A DNA stretch of 64,000 bases, from contig NZ_LMKM01000007.1 in NCBI RefSeq assembly GCF_001421515.1, positions 1 to 64,000 on the forward strand, given 5' to 3'. Position numbers and translations under genes: made by a program. Of this stretch, positions 26,707 to 35,070 are shown in pieces (positions within the stretch are counted from its first letter, which is position 1; every line of letters starts with the position of its first letter). The stretch comes from Pedobacter sp. Leaf216 (lineage in GTDB: Bacteria; Bacteroidota; Bacteroidia; Sphingobacteriales; Sphingobacteriaceae). Under the pieces are notes generated by a model. The model saw only the letters and a program-made list of their open reading frames with translations. It was not told where the DNA came from and ran no database searches.

Positions 26707-27492
26707 ATGACTACATTAAAAGCCATTATTGTTGATGATGAGGAGTTTGCCCGATCGTCGTTATTTTTTTTACTGCAACAGAATTGTACACAGGTAGAAA
26801 TTACCGGTATAGCCAGATCTGTAGCGGAGGCAAAGGATATTTTAGCAAACCACCGGATCGATTTAATCTTTCTGGATATTGCCATGCCAGGAGGTAATGG
26901 TTTTGAACTGATACCTGATGCACATAAGCATAACGCCGCCGTTATATTTACCACTGCGTACGATCAATATGCACTAAAAGCCATTAAGGCAAATGCACTG
27001 GATTATTTATTAAAACCAATCGATATTGATGAACTTAAAGTTGCTGTAGATAAGGTTTCTCAACATATAAAGCTTTTTAAAGGTCAAAATGAGAACGACG
27101 AAAGAATTAACAACCTGGCATCGAGTTTAAGTTCGAGATCGGAAATTAAAAAGCTTACCCTCCCCTATGGTCAAGGCTTTAAAATGATTGATATTGATGA
27201 CATTATTTACATAGAAGCGGACAGCAATTATTCTATCGTGCATTTAAACAACCACGATAAAATTACCGTATCGAAAGTTTTACGTGAGTTTGAAGAACTT
27301 TTACCGAGCGATCAGTTTGTTAGAATTCATAAATCCAGTATCATTAACCTTAACCATTTAAAAGAATACAATTCTAAAAACGGACTTCAGGTTTTTTTAA
27401 AAAATGGAGAAAGCATTAACATCTCCAGAAGAAGAGCAAGCGATTTTTTCGAGAAAATAAAATTATTTACAAAAACAAATAGTGATCATTAA
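26707..27492 (+). CDS. LytTR family response regulator
   Basis: A 261-residue two-component regulator. The receiver domain (1-120) has the acidic pair Asp10-Asp11, phospho-acceptor Asp57 in DLIFLDIAMPGG, and the conserved Lys in LLKPIDIDEL. The LytTR DNA-binding domain (about 150-255) shows IIYIEADSNYSIVHL and FVRIHKSSIINL. Its stop overlaps the sensor kinase start by 11 nt. Divergent position suggests, but does not show, control of the ferritin-like pair. Confidence 0.95.
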   Translation: MTTLKAIIVDDEEFARSSLFFLLQQNCTQVEITGIARSVAEAKDILANHRIDLIFLDIAMPGGNGFELIPDAHKHNAAVIFTTAYDQYALKAIKANALDYLLKPIDIDELKVAVDKVSQHIKLFKGQNENDERINNLASSLSSRSEIKKLTLPYGQGFKMIDIDDIIYIEADSNYSIVHLNNHDKITVSKVLREFEELLPSDQFVRIHKSSIINLNHLKEYNSKNGLQVFLKNGESINISRRRASDFFEKIKLFTKTNSDH

Positions 27493-30475
27493 TCAACACA
27501 TAAAAGTTTTTTCAGTTAAACCGGGGTTAGCCATCGGACGTACTTTTTATGTTTTTTTGCTATTGCTTCTTGCTTCAATATGTTCAAAAAACACAGCAGC
27601 TCAAACTACTTATCTCCCCCATTATACCTCTAAAAACGGTTTGGCCAGCAATAATTGCTATTACATTTTACAGGATAAAAAAGGTTTTATATGGATTGCT
27701 ACAGATAATGGCTTAAGCCGTTTTGATGGCACAAATTTTCAGAATTTTACAATTGAAGATGGCTTGCCCGATACCCAGATTCTTCAAATGAAAGAAGATA
27801 AAGAGGGACGCTTGTGGTTTTTTGCACTCAATGGCCAGCTGAGCTACCTAAAAGAAGGCAAGTTCTATAACCAGGATAATGACGAATTGCTAAAAAAGTT
27901 AAACTTCAATACGGTAATTGTTTCATTTTTGGTGGATAGGAGCGGAAAAATATGGTTAGGCACAAATGCCAATTTAATTGTATGCTGGGATGGTAAAACG
28001 ATCAAAAAATACATTTCTCCTAATCCGAATGATAAGTTTATAAATGCCTTTATACATGAGGATGAACAGGGCAATATAATTGCATACAGCGATTTAAGCG
28101 TTCAACAATTTAATGGAAAAACTTTTTCCATGGTGAAGTCGAAAGTTCAGCCACTTTCTTATATGACGGCCGCCAACTCCAGTCACAGATCTTTATTCTA
28201 CTTAGATGCCGGGGGCTTAAAACAGTATCGGCATGGAAGCATTAACGACCTTATTCCTATCCCTCAGAACCTGATCAAAAACATGTCGGGGTACTTTTAT
28301 TACGATAACACCAATAAAGAAGTATGGTTATCAAATGCAAATGGTGCCTTTGCTTTAAACAAGAGTGGAAAAACTGTTCAATATTTACAGGATATTTCGG
28401 TTAACCAAGTTATTAAAGACAACAATCAAAATATGTGGTTTGCCACCAATCAGGGCATTTATATGCTTCCTAATGCGAACAACAGGCTATCGATTATTGA
28501 TGCAGAATCGGGTTTGAGCAGTAACGTTATTAAAAGCATCACAAAAGATGCTAAAAACCGACTTTGGCTGGGAACGGATGATGCGGTGATTGACGTTTTA
28601 ACAATCAATAATTACCAGGTAGATGAAATTGGTTTAGATGATTTTAAGAAATACAAAACAATTAAACAGATTACCTTCGATCCAAAAGATCAATCCATTT
28701 ATTTCGCATCCGATTATGGAATGGGGGTTTTTAAAAATATCTACAGCAAAAATAATGAGGTAAGTTATTTAAAGGAATCAAATAATTCGATGTTTGTAAT
28801 CAAACATTTCAGTGTAAGTGAAAATAATGATCATTTAGCGCTCGCACTTTCTTCAGGTGTTGTTTTCTTATCAGACAGGAGAAACAAATTTGAATTTAAT
28901 GCTGCAAAATACCGCGAAAAAGAAGATTTCTTTAAAGATAGGTCTTATCATGTTTTTTATGATCGCGAAGGCAGTTTATGGTTTTCCAATATTAACGGTT
29001 TATCTCAATTTTCAAAAGGAAAACTGATTAAACACTATGAAAATCATCCATTACTTACCAAAAGGATAAATGACATAAAACAACTTGCTGATGGAACGTT
29101 AATTTTAGCTACAGATGGATATGGCTTAATCTTTTATAAAAATAATGAAATCACCAGGCAGATAACCCAAAAAGATGGATTAACCAATAATATTTGCACC
29201 AAAATATTTGTTAAAAACAACGAAATATGGGTTTTAACCAATAAAGGCGTAAATAAAATAGCAGATTATCCAAATCAACCCAGCGTGGCCAATTTCGATT
29301 ATGGAAAAGACCTTTTAAGTGATGATATCAATAGTTTATTTATTGATGACAGTACAGCCTATTTTGCCACAAACAAGGGCTTGATTTTATTTAAATACAA
29401 TAACAAAAATATTATTAAAAATTTGCCGAAAGTATATGTTACCTCTATCATTAAAGACAATGAGCGGCTACCTGTGAACCAGGGAAATTTCACATTTGAA
29501 ACAGGCAATAACACCATATTATTTACTTTTAGTGCTGTAGATTTTACCACAAGTGATATTACATACCGGTACCGTTTAAACGAAAATTCGGCATGGGTAG
29601 AAACCAGAACAAGGCGACTGGATTTTTCTTCTCTCCAACCTGGCGATTATGTTTTTGAAGTTAGTGCAAAAAGTCAGAATGGGAATTGGGGCCAACCTGC
29701 CAAAATCTCCTTCACTATTAAAAAACATTTTTGGCAAAGTTTGTGGTTTTTATCAATTTTAATACTCCTTGTAGCATATATATTCTACAAAGTGGCTGTT
29801 TACATTACCCGTAAGCAAAAAGATAAGGAGCAAGAACAACTGTTATTGAAAAATAAAGTTTTGATGCTCGAACAACAAGCTCTGCAAGCCATGATGAATC
29901 CGCATTTTGTATTTAATGTAATGAATTCCATTCAACATTATATCAATACTCAAAATACAGCCTCTGCAAACAAAGTGTTAACAGGTTTTGCCAGGTTGAT
30001 CAGAAAAAACCTTGAAATTTGTACAAAAAGCTATATTTCTTTAGAAGAAGAGCTGGAATATTTAAACCTTTACTTAAAATTGGAAAAAAACCGTTTTGGC
30101 GATAAATTGAAGTACATTTTTAATATTGACGAAGAAATTGATAAGGAGGAAACGTTCATACCGTCTATGCTTCTGCAACCTTATGTTGAAAACGCGATCT
30201 GGCATGGCATAATGCCCAAAGAAACCGGGGGTGAAATACAGATCAATATTAAATTGCAGGATGAATTTTACTTAAACATTGAAATTATTGATGATGGAAT
30301 TGGAATTGATAACTCTTTAAAGGAGAAAAAGGATACCCACATCAGCAAAGGTATGCAACTTACAAAAGAAAGATTACATCTTTTAGGGCAGATTGGAGCA
30401 AAACCTATACACCTGAGCGTAAAACAAAATACGATAAATGGTACAACTGTATCCATTTCTATACCGTTAAAATAG
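27482..30475 (+). CDS. Sensor histidine kinase with periplasmic beta-propeller (Reg_prop/Y_Y_Y, LytS-type kinase)
   Basis: A 997-residue sensor. A signal/TM segment (about 20-40, ending NTAAQTTYL) precedes two seven-bladed propellers built of Reg_prop repeats (motifs such as GFIWIATDNGLSRFDG and GNLWFSN-like repeats, about 50-650). Then come a Y_Y_Y domain (about 655-740), a TM helix (about 752-772) and a His_kinase domain with His808 in NPHFVFN and an ATPase lid with DDGIGID. The frame opens with GTG at 27482; no ATG lies before the signal sequence. It overlaps its response regulator by 11 nt. It lacks the fused AraC regulator of classical hybrid systems. Confidence 0.93.
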   Translation: MIINQHIKVFSVKPGLAIGRTFYVFLLLLLASICSKNTAAQTTYLPHYTSKNGLASNNCYYILQDKKGFIWIATDNGLSRFDGTNFQNFTIEDGLPDTQILQMKEDKEGRLWFFALNGQLSYLKEGKFYNQDNDELLKKLNFNTVIVSFLVDRSGKIWLGTNANLIVCWDGKTIKKYISPNPNDKFINAFIHEDEQGNIIAYSDLSVQQFNGKTFSMVKSKVQPLSYMTAANSSHRSLFYLDAGGLKQYRHGSINDLIPIPQNLIKNMSGYFYYDNTNKEVWLSNANGAFALNKSGKTVQYLQDISVNQVIKDNNQNMWFATNQGIYMLPNANNRLSIIDAESGLSSNVIKSITKDAKNRLWLGTDDAVIDVLTINNYQVDEIGLDDFKKYKTIKQITFDPKDQSIYFASDYGMGVFKNIYSKNNEVSYLKESNNSMFVIKHFSVSENNDHLALALSSGVVFLSDRRNKFEFNAAKYREKEDFFKDRSYHVFYDREGSLWFSNINGLSQFSKGKLIKHYENHPLLTKRINDIKQLADGTLILATDGYGLIFYKNNEITRQITQKDGLTNNICTKIFVKNNEIWVLTNKGVNKIADYPNQPSVANFDYGKDLLSDDINSLFIDDSTAYFATNKGLILFKYNNKNIIKNLPKVYVTSIIKDNERLPVNQGNFTFETGNNTILFTFSAVDFTTSDITYRYRLNENSAWVETRTRRLDFSSLQPGDYVFEVSAKSQNGNWGQPAKISFTIKKHFWQSLWFLSILILLVAYIFYKVAVYITRKQKDKEQEQLLLKNKVLMLEQQALQAMMNPHFVFNVMNSIQHYINTQNTASANKVLTGFARLIRKNLEICTKSYISLEEELEYLNLYLKLEKNRFGDKLKYIFNIDEEIDKEETFIPSMLLQPYVENAIWHGIMPKETGGEIQINIKLQDEFYLNIEIIDDGIGIDNSLKEKKDTHISKGMQLTKERLHLLGQIGAKPIHLSVKQNTINGTTVSISIPLK

Positions 30476-30663
30476 AAAATTTACCGTTTACTCAATTATT
30501 AATACCACTCACTAAATAGAATCATAATCAAACCTGCTTTAGCCTTAAACTTGTGTTAGAAATAAACGATAGTGTTTATCAAAGACGTTCTTATAGAATT
30601 GATATAGATATTTAATAACCTAACCTAAAACTATATCTTAATTCAGGTTTCATTTGTGTGTTG

Positions 30664-30701
30664 AAAGCGGTCTTGTTTTTAAAAGCGAGACCGCTTTTTT
30701 T
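30664..30701 (+). terminator. Terminator of the LytTR/sensor operon
   Basis: AAAGCGGTCT (30664-30673) pairs with AGACCGCTTT (30688-30697), followed by a T-run. It lies between the sensor stop and the scpB ATG, which shows that the longer scpB frame from 30658 is not the real start. Confidence 0.85.
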
Positions 30702-30715
30702 ATGCCCGAAAATTC

Positions 30716-30723
30716 TATTTTTG
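30716..30723 (+). promoter_or_regulatory. -7 element of scpB, 3 nt before the start codon
   Basis: TATTTTTG fits TAnnTTTG. With the ATG at 30727 the transcript would be leaderless. No TTG is found at a standard distance upstream because the preceding terminator occupies that space. Confidence 0.45.
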
Positions 30724-30726
30724 CAT

Positions 30727-31293
30727 ATGGCCAATCATAACATCACCAGGCACATCGAAGCCCTTATATTTTCTTCCAGCCAAAGCATCGGTACACAAGA
30801 AATTATACTTGCCTTAAATGCCGTTTTCGAGGAAGAATTTATAGAAACACAGGTATTTGAAAGTATTGAGCGCATTAAAAAAAAGTATAGCCATGATGAG
30901 TATGCCATCGAACTGGTATTTTTAAATAACGGTTATCAGTTTCTTACCAAAAAAGATTATCACGAAACAGTTAATCAACTTCAATTACACCGCTCAAAGA
31001 AAAAATTAAGTCAGGCCGCCATGGAAACATTGGCCATAATAGCTTACCGCCAACCCATTACCAAATTGGAAATTGAACAGATCAGGGGAGTTAATTCAGA
31101 TTATTCTGTTCAAAGGTTACTGGAGAAAGAACTTATCAGCATTGAAGGGAAGGCTGAAACACCTGGCAGGCCCATTCTATACACCACCAGTACGCTATTT
31201 ATGGATTACTTCGGATTGAATAACCTTAGCCAGCTTCCACAGTTAAAAGACATCGTAAAAGAGGAAAATTCGGTGGGGGAAAATGTTGAATAA
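30727..31293 (+). CDS. scpB: Segregation and condensation protein ScpB
   Basis: A kleisin-interacting winged-helix subunit of the Smc-ScpAB condensin complex, acting in chromosome segregation. The 188-residue protein starts MANHNITRHIEALIFSSSQS and contains the diagnostic QAAMETLAIIAYRQPITKLEIEQIRGVNSD. I start at the ATG at 30727 because an upstream terminator stem covers the TTG at 30658. scpA and smc are not in the window. Confidence 0.94.
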   Translation: MANHNITRHIEALIFSSSQSIGTQEIILALNAVFEEEFIETQVFESIERIKKKYSHDEYAIELVFLNNGYQFLTKKDYHETVNQLQLHRSKKKLSQAAMETLAIIAYRQPITKLEIEQIRGVNSDYSVQRLLEKELISIEGKAETPGRPILYTTSTLFMDYFGLNNLSQLPQLKDIVKEENSVGENVE

Positions 31294-31368
31294 ATAAATT
31301 AATTTCTTTGCTTCCAGATTGTTATTAAAAAAAGTTTTTTTGTATTTTTAAACTATAAAAGCAATTTT

Positions 31369-31376
31369 TATTTTTG
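31369..31376 (+). promoter_or_regulatory. -7 element, 4 nt before the acidic mini-protein start
   Basis: TATTTTTG precedes the ATG at 31381 by 4 nt. A TTG lies at 31340-31342 with a rather long 26-nt spacer. A leaderless mRNA is likely if this is the promoter. Confidence 0.45.
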
Positions 31377-31380
31377 TGTT

Positions 31381-31578
31381 ATGAAAGCGCCAAAGAAACT
31401 ACCAACTAAGCCAACTACCAAAAAACAGGTAGATGAAGATGATGATCTTGAAGATGATGACGATATTCAGACAACGAACAAGAAGCCTCAGGATGATGAA
31501 GATGATGATGATTTTGATCTGCCATTAGATGACCTTGACAATTTCGATAATTTCGATGACGACGACGACGATTATTAA
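31381..31578 (+). CDS. Small highly acidic protein (65 aa)
   Basis: A basic N-terminus (MKAPKKLPTKPTTKK) is followed by about 50 residues dominated by Asp/Glu with Phe and Leu interspersed (DFDLPLDDLDNFDNFDD), ending DDDDDY. It is intrinsically disordered and has no known domain. It looks like a real gene: it has its own -7 element and a strong terminator 23 nt after the stop. The charge pattern suggests a nucleic-acid mimic, a chaperone-like tail or a cation-binding peptide; none of these is shown. Confidence 0.75.
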   Translation: MKAPKKLPTKPTTKKQVDEDDDLEDDDDIQTTNKKPQDDEDDDDFDLPLDDLDNFDNFDDDDDDY

Positions 31579-31600
31579 TATTTAAAAAAACATATATATG

Positions 31601-31638
31601 AAAAAGCATCCGCCCGCTTGGTTGGATGCTTTTTATTT
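31601..31638 (+). terminator. Terminator of the acidic mini-protein gene
   Basis: AAAAAGCATCC (31601-31611) pairs perfectly with GGATGCTTTTT (31624-31634) around a 12-nt loop. The T-rich tail makes a strong rho-independent terminator. Confidence 0.9.
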
Positions 31639-31650
31639 TAAAATCTGCCC

Positions 31651-32769
31651 ATGCAAATTATAGCTGTAAACAATTCATCATTAAAAAAGGACTTTCTAGA
31701 TACCCCAAAAATTCTCTACAAAAATGATAAAAACTGGATCTGTCCTTTAGATAGCGAAGTAGAAAATGTTTTTAATCCAGAAAAAAATACCTTTTTCGCG
31801 CATGGAAAGTGTACACGTTGGGTTTTAAAAGATGATGCAGAAAATTTGATTGGCCGTGTAGCAGCTTTTATTAATGAGAAAAAAGCTTACCATTATGATC
31901 AGCCAACTGGAGGAATTGGCTTTTTTGAATGTATTGATGATGAAAAAGCAGCTTTCCTTTTATTTGATACAGCTAAAGCCTGGTTAATCGAAAATGGAAT
32001 GAAAGCGATGGACGGTCCAATTAATTTTGGCGAAAACGATACTTTTTGGGGCTTATTGGTAGAGGGCTTCACTCCTCCTTCTTTCGGAATGAATTATAAC
32101 TTCCCATACTATCAGATTTTTTTTGACAAGTATGGTTTTGTTACCCAATACGAACAGTTAACCAACCATATTAACCTTACAATCCCCTTCCCAGAGCGTT
32201 TTACCAAAATTGCCAACTGGGTAAGAAATAAACCAGGTTATACTTTCGAATATTTCAGCAAGGAAAATTCGACTAAATACATTAATGATTTAATGGAAAT
32301 TTACAATGATGGTTGGCAGGATTTTGAAAACTTTGTTCCAATTAAGAAGGAAACACTCGAAGAAAGCTTCAAAAGCATGGAGCCTATTATGGATGAACAT
32401 TTGATTCAATTTGCTTACTTTAATGGCGAACCGGCATCTTTTGTGGTATTGATTCCTGATGCCAACCAAATGATTAAGGGTTTTAACGGAAAGTTAGGTT
32501 TAATAGAAAAATTAAAGTTTGCTTATCGCCGCTGGGTTGGTGTTACACGTATGCGCGCAATTGTTATGGGCACTAAACCTAAATTTCAGAAACATGGCTT
32601 AGAATCGGTACTTTTTATCCGTTTAGGTGAATATGTGTTGCCTAAAAATCAATATAAAGAGCTTGAATTGAGCTGGGTTGGCGATTTTAATGAACAAATG
32701 ATTGCTATACACAAAGCTACAGGCGCAACTTTTGGCAAAAAGCATTTAACAATGCGCAAAGTATTTTAA
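31651..32769 (+). CDS. GNAT-like N-acetyltransferase fold protein of unknown substrate
   Basis: A 372-residue cytoplasmic protein resembling the YghO-like/GNAT-related family found in Bacteroidota. Segments seen include GRVAAFINEKKAYHYDQP, GGIGFFECIDDEKAA, GPINFGENDTFWGLL and, near the end, ELSWVGDFNEQMIAIH. The duplicated alpha/beta pattern suggests two GNAT-type halves. The substrate is not known. It starts 17 nt after the preceding terminator and ends before a multi-hairpin region. Confidence 0.8.
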   Translation: MQIIAVNNSSLKKDFLDTPKILYKNDKNWICPLDSEVENVFNPEKNTFFAHGKCTRWVLKDDAENLIGRVAAFINEKKAYHYDQPTGGIGFFECIDDEKAAFLLFDTAKAWLIENGMKAMDGPINFGENDTFWGLLVEGFTPPSFGMNYNFPYYQIFFDKYGFVTQYEQLTNHINLTIPFPERFTKIANWVRNKPGYTFEYFSKENSTKYINDLMEIYNDGWQDFENFVPIKKETLEESFKSMEPIMDEHLIQFAYFNGEPASFVVLIPDANQMIKGFNGKLGLIEKLKFAYRRWVGVTRMRAIVMGTKPKFQKHGLESVLFIRLGEYVLPKNQYKELELSWVGDFNEQMIAIHKATGATFGKKHLTMRKVF

Positions 32770-32864
32770 ACTTAACAGGCCCTTCACCTGCAAAGGTTCG
32801 TTTCTCCACAAACCTTCTTTTTTTTTGCAACGGAAACACATATAAATCAAAAAAGCCTCATCGT

Positions 32865-33012
32865 CCTCGTTTGTAACGAGGATGAAGGAGAAAGGCGATT
32901 TCATCGCCATCGAACTTTCTTACTTCGCATTATAAATGTGGACCTCGTTAATCCACGTTGCAAATGAGGATTATATTACTAATCCAAGCTTGGTGACTCC
33001 CCAAGCTTTTTA
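32865..33012. repeat. Compound stem-loop region (REP-like), ending in a terminator
   Basis: Four hairpins lie in 150 nt: CCTCGTT-TGT-AACGAGG (32865-32881), GGCGAT-TTC-ATCGCC (32894-32908), GTGGA...TCCAC (32938-32956) and AAGCTTGG...CCAAGCTT with a T-run (32986-33012). The last is a good plus-strand terminator for the 31651 gene. The rest of the 326-nt gap has no gene. The CCTCGTT/AACGAGG words resemble dispersed REP-like repeats of Bacteroidota, from memory. Confidence 0.65.
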
Positions 33013-33095
33013 AATTTTCTGATATAGGTTTCTCCATTTCTTTTTTAAAAGATGTGGTTGTTGAGCTACCAACCATGGAATACATGAATTTGAGT

Positions 33096-34025
33096 CTATG
33101 CACTTGTATACTTCGGCAGGTTAATCAAAAGCACACTACCTAATATAATTACCAGTCCAATTACCTGCGTAAGGCCAATTACCTCGTTGGTAAAGGTTAA
33201 ACTCAATAAAACTGCAACCACAGGATTTACATATGCATAAGTACTTACCTGAGTTGCAGGACGTACTTTAAGCAACCATACATAAGCACTGAATGCAGCA
33301 ATTGATCCAAAAAGAATCAGGTAAATAATTGATAGCCATGCATCTAGTGATATATGATTCCAATCCAATAATTCAAATTCTGATTTCAACATTGCTCCTG
33401 GTAAAAATGCCAAACTAGCCATCAACATTTGCCAGCCTGTATTTGCGGATACCGAACTCTCTGTAGTGGGGTGATATTTAGAATAAAGCGATCCCCCTGC
33501 CCAGGCAATTGGCCCGAAAACAAGCAATACCATGCCTATAATCTGCAATTTACTTTGTTGTTTATCCAATGCCTGCACGATTTGATTGCCAAATAAGAGC
33601 ACAACACCTAAAAAGCCAATAACCAATCCGGACACAATAAATTTATTGCTCAGATTTTCTTTCCAGTGCGATTTATCCAATATTACAAACCAGATTGCAG
33701 CAGAGGCTACCATTATGGCCACAAGGCCACTAGGTATATACTGTTCTACCCAAATTACAATGCCATTTCCCAAACCCAGCATTAAAATTCCGCTGACAGC
33801 AGCAATTTTTATCGTTTTAAGGTTAAAGATTTCCTCCCCTTTAACCTTGCACCAGGTCAACATTAAAATTCCGGCAACAGAAAACCGGAAAGCTCCCAAA
33901 ATGAACGGAGGAAAGCCGACCAATGCCTTTTGGATGAAAAAATATGTTGAACCCCAAACGATGTATACGATAGCAAAAGCAATGTAAACCATTACCGGAG
34001 ATGCTGTTTTGTTTAAATTTGCCAT
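33096..34025 (-). CDS. EamA/DMT family transporter
   Basis: A 309-residue inner-membrane protein with ten hydrophobic segments in two EamA repeats. The first repeat starts FAIVYIVWGSTYFFIQKAL and the second GPIAWAGGSLYSKYH. Family members export amino acids, metabolites or drugs. It starts 3 nt after the stop of an Lrp-type regulator on the same strand, the classical arrangement for an amino-acid exporter controlled by its own sensor. That makes amino-acid efflux a reasonable inference. Confidence 0.93.
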   Translation of the reverse strand: MANLNKTASPVMVYIAFAIVYIVWGSTYFFIQKALVGFPPFILGAFRFSVAGILMLTWCKVKGEEIFNLKTIKIAAVSGILMLGLGNGIVIWVEQYIPSGLVAIMVASAAIWFVILDKSHWKENLSNKFIVSGLVIGFLGVVLLFGNQIVQALDKQQSKLQIIGMVLLVFGPIAWAGGSLYSKYHPTTESSVSANTGWQMLMASLAFLPGAMLKSEFELLDWNHISLDAWLSIIYLILFGSIAAFSAYVWLLKVRPATQVSTYAYVNPVVAVLLSLTFTNEVIGLTQVIGLVIILGSVLLINLPKYTSA

Positions 34026-34028
34026 AAA

Positions 34029-34508
34029 TTATTTTTGTGGGATAACCAATTGTTGCTGCTCTTTTACCGTTTCTAACACGATTGTAGTTTTCACAGATAA
34101 AATATTTGGAACCTTACTAAATTCATCACGGAGCAAGGCCATTAACGAAGCTGAATCAGCGGTTCTTACTTTAACAAGAAAACAGTCATCTCCCGCAATT
34201 ACGTGCACTTCCTGCACATCAGGAATTTTTGCCAGCTCGATAGCGGTATCATTACAACTAAAACTCTGTGATGATTTCATGGAAATAAAAGCAAGCAATC
34301 TCAAATCTACAGCAATGGGATTTACCTTTGCATTGTACCCGGTAATTACATTTTTCTTTTCAAGCTTTTTAACCCTTTCCAGTACAGCTGAAGGGACTAA
34401 ATCTAAAGCCCTAGCTAAATCTACATTTGAAATGCGCGCATTATCTTGCATCAGTCTGAGGATAGCCAGATCGATATGATCTAAACTAAAATTGTTATCG
34501 ATTACCAT
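34029..34508 (-). CDS. Lrp/AsnC family transcriptional regulator
   Basis: A 159-residue feast/famine regulator. The N-terminal winged helix-turn-helix has ILRLMQDNARISNVDLARAL and PSAVLERVKKLEKKNVI. The C-terminal RAM ligand-binding domain shows VHVIAGDDCFLVKVRT. It is the promoter-proximal gene of a two-gene operon with the EamA exporter (3-nt gap). An AT-rich 13-bp dyad at 34531-34572, immediately upstream, is a likely autoregulatory site. Confidence 0.95.
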   Translation of the reverse strand: MVIDNNFSLDHIDLAILRLMQDNARISNVDLARALDLVPSAVLERVKKLEKKNVITGYNAKVNPIAVDLRLLAFISMKSSQSFSCNDTAIELAKIPDVQEVHVIAGDDCFLVKVRTADSASLMALLRDEFSKVPNILSVKTTIVLETVKEQQQLVIPQK

Positions 34509-34530
34509 TCGATAAAATTATAAATATTTT

Positions 34531-34572
34531 GAATAAAATTCATAATAATTATAATAAAAATGAATATTATTC
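34531..34572. promoter_or_regulatory. AT-rich dyad upstream of the lrp-like/eamA operon
   Basis: GAATAAAATTCAT (34531-34543) and ATGAATATTATTC (34560-34572) are inverted with 12 of 13 matches and a 16-nt spacer. It starts 23 nt before the regulator start codon. AT-rich long dyads are typical of Lrp/AsnC targets. Confidence 0.5.
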
Positions 34573-34626
34573 TATTATAAAGTGATATTAGATAATTAAT
34601 CTGAAAAATATAAAATAAACCGAATT

Positions 34627-34947
34627 TTAAATACCAAGCTTATCGTATAGGTCGATTACTTTTTTACGCAGTTTATTGATTTCATCTTCCTTTTCTAGCA
34701 GTTCTTTTTTTAGCAAAGTCAATTCAGCAGAGGGTTCTGCTCCTGCTGTTTTACCATCGATCAATTGTACAACAGGAACTTTAAAGGTTTTGGAAATCTG
34801 GATTAAACGGGAAATATTGAGATCGGTTTGACCCGTTTCTATTTTACAAAAAGCCGGGGTAGAGATATTTAATTTTTTTGCAGCATCAGCCTGACTTAAA
34901 CCTAAGGCCAATCTGCTTTGTTTGATATGTTCTCCAATGCTTTTCAT
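34627..34947 (-). CDS. XRE family transcriptional regulator with C-terminal coiled coil
   Basis: A 106-residue protein. The Cro/CI-type HTH occupies residues 5-62 (IKQSRLALGLSQADAAKKL, then STPAFCKIETGQTDLNISRL). A linker leads to a C-terminal coiled coil (TLLKKELLEKEDEINKLRKKVIDL, quoted in part by its heptads) likely used for dimerisation. The target is unknown. It lies between the lrp-like gene and mpl, followed upstream by a GA-rich hairpin region. Confidence 0.92.
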   Translation of the reverse strand: MKSIGEHIKQSRLALGLSQADAAKKLNISTPAFCKIETGQTDLNISRLIQISKTFKVPVVQLIDGKTAGAEPSAELTLLKKELLEKEDEINKLRKKVIDLYDKLGI

Positions 34948-34952
34948 TGATT

Positions 34953-35070
34953 AGATATGAGATTTGAGATACCAGATATGAGACAAAAAAGGGATTTGAG
35001 ATACTTGATATTAAATTTGAGAGGGGTTTGATCTTTAAAATCTTACCTCTCAAATCTCATTTCTCAAATC
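34953..35070. repeat. GA-word/CT-word hairpin region downstream of mpl
   Basis: The left part repeats words such as ATGAGATTTGAG (34957-34968) and GGGATTTGAGA. The right part is their complement, CTCAAATCTCAT (35049-35060), then TTCTCAAATCTCAC. A 12-bp perfect stem forms across 80 nt of loop. On the minus strand it follows mpl immediately. Confidence 0.65.

Noticed and set aside
30658..30726. N-terminal extension of ScpB from a TTG
   Set aside because: It runs through a strong terminator stem and has no family similarity; the ATG at 30727 gives a normal ScpB.
31415..31609. His/Arg-rich minus-strand ORF
   Set aside because: It is the antisense of the Asp-rich repeat in the acidic mini-protein and runs into the terminator.
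34009..34479. Long plus-strand ORF opposite the Lrp regulator
   Set aside because: It is a shadow ORF; the minus-strand gene has clear HTH and RAM motifs.
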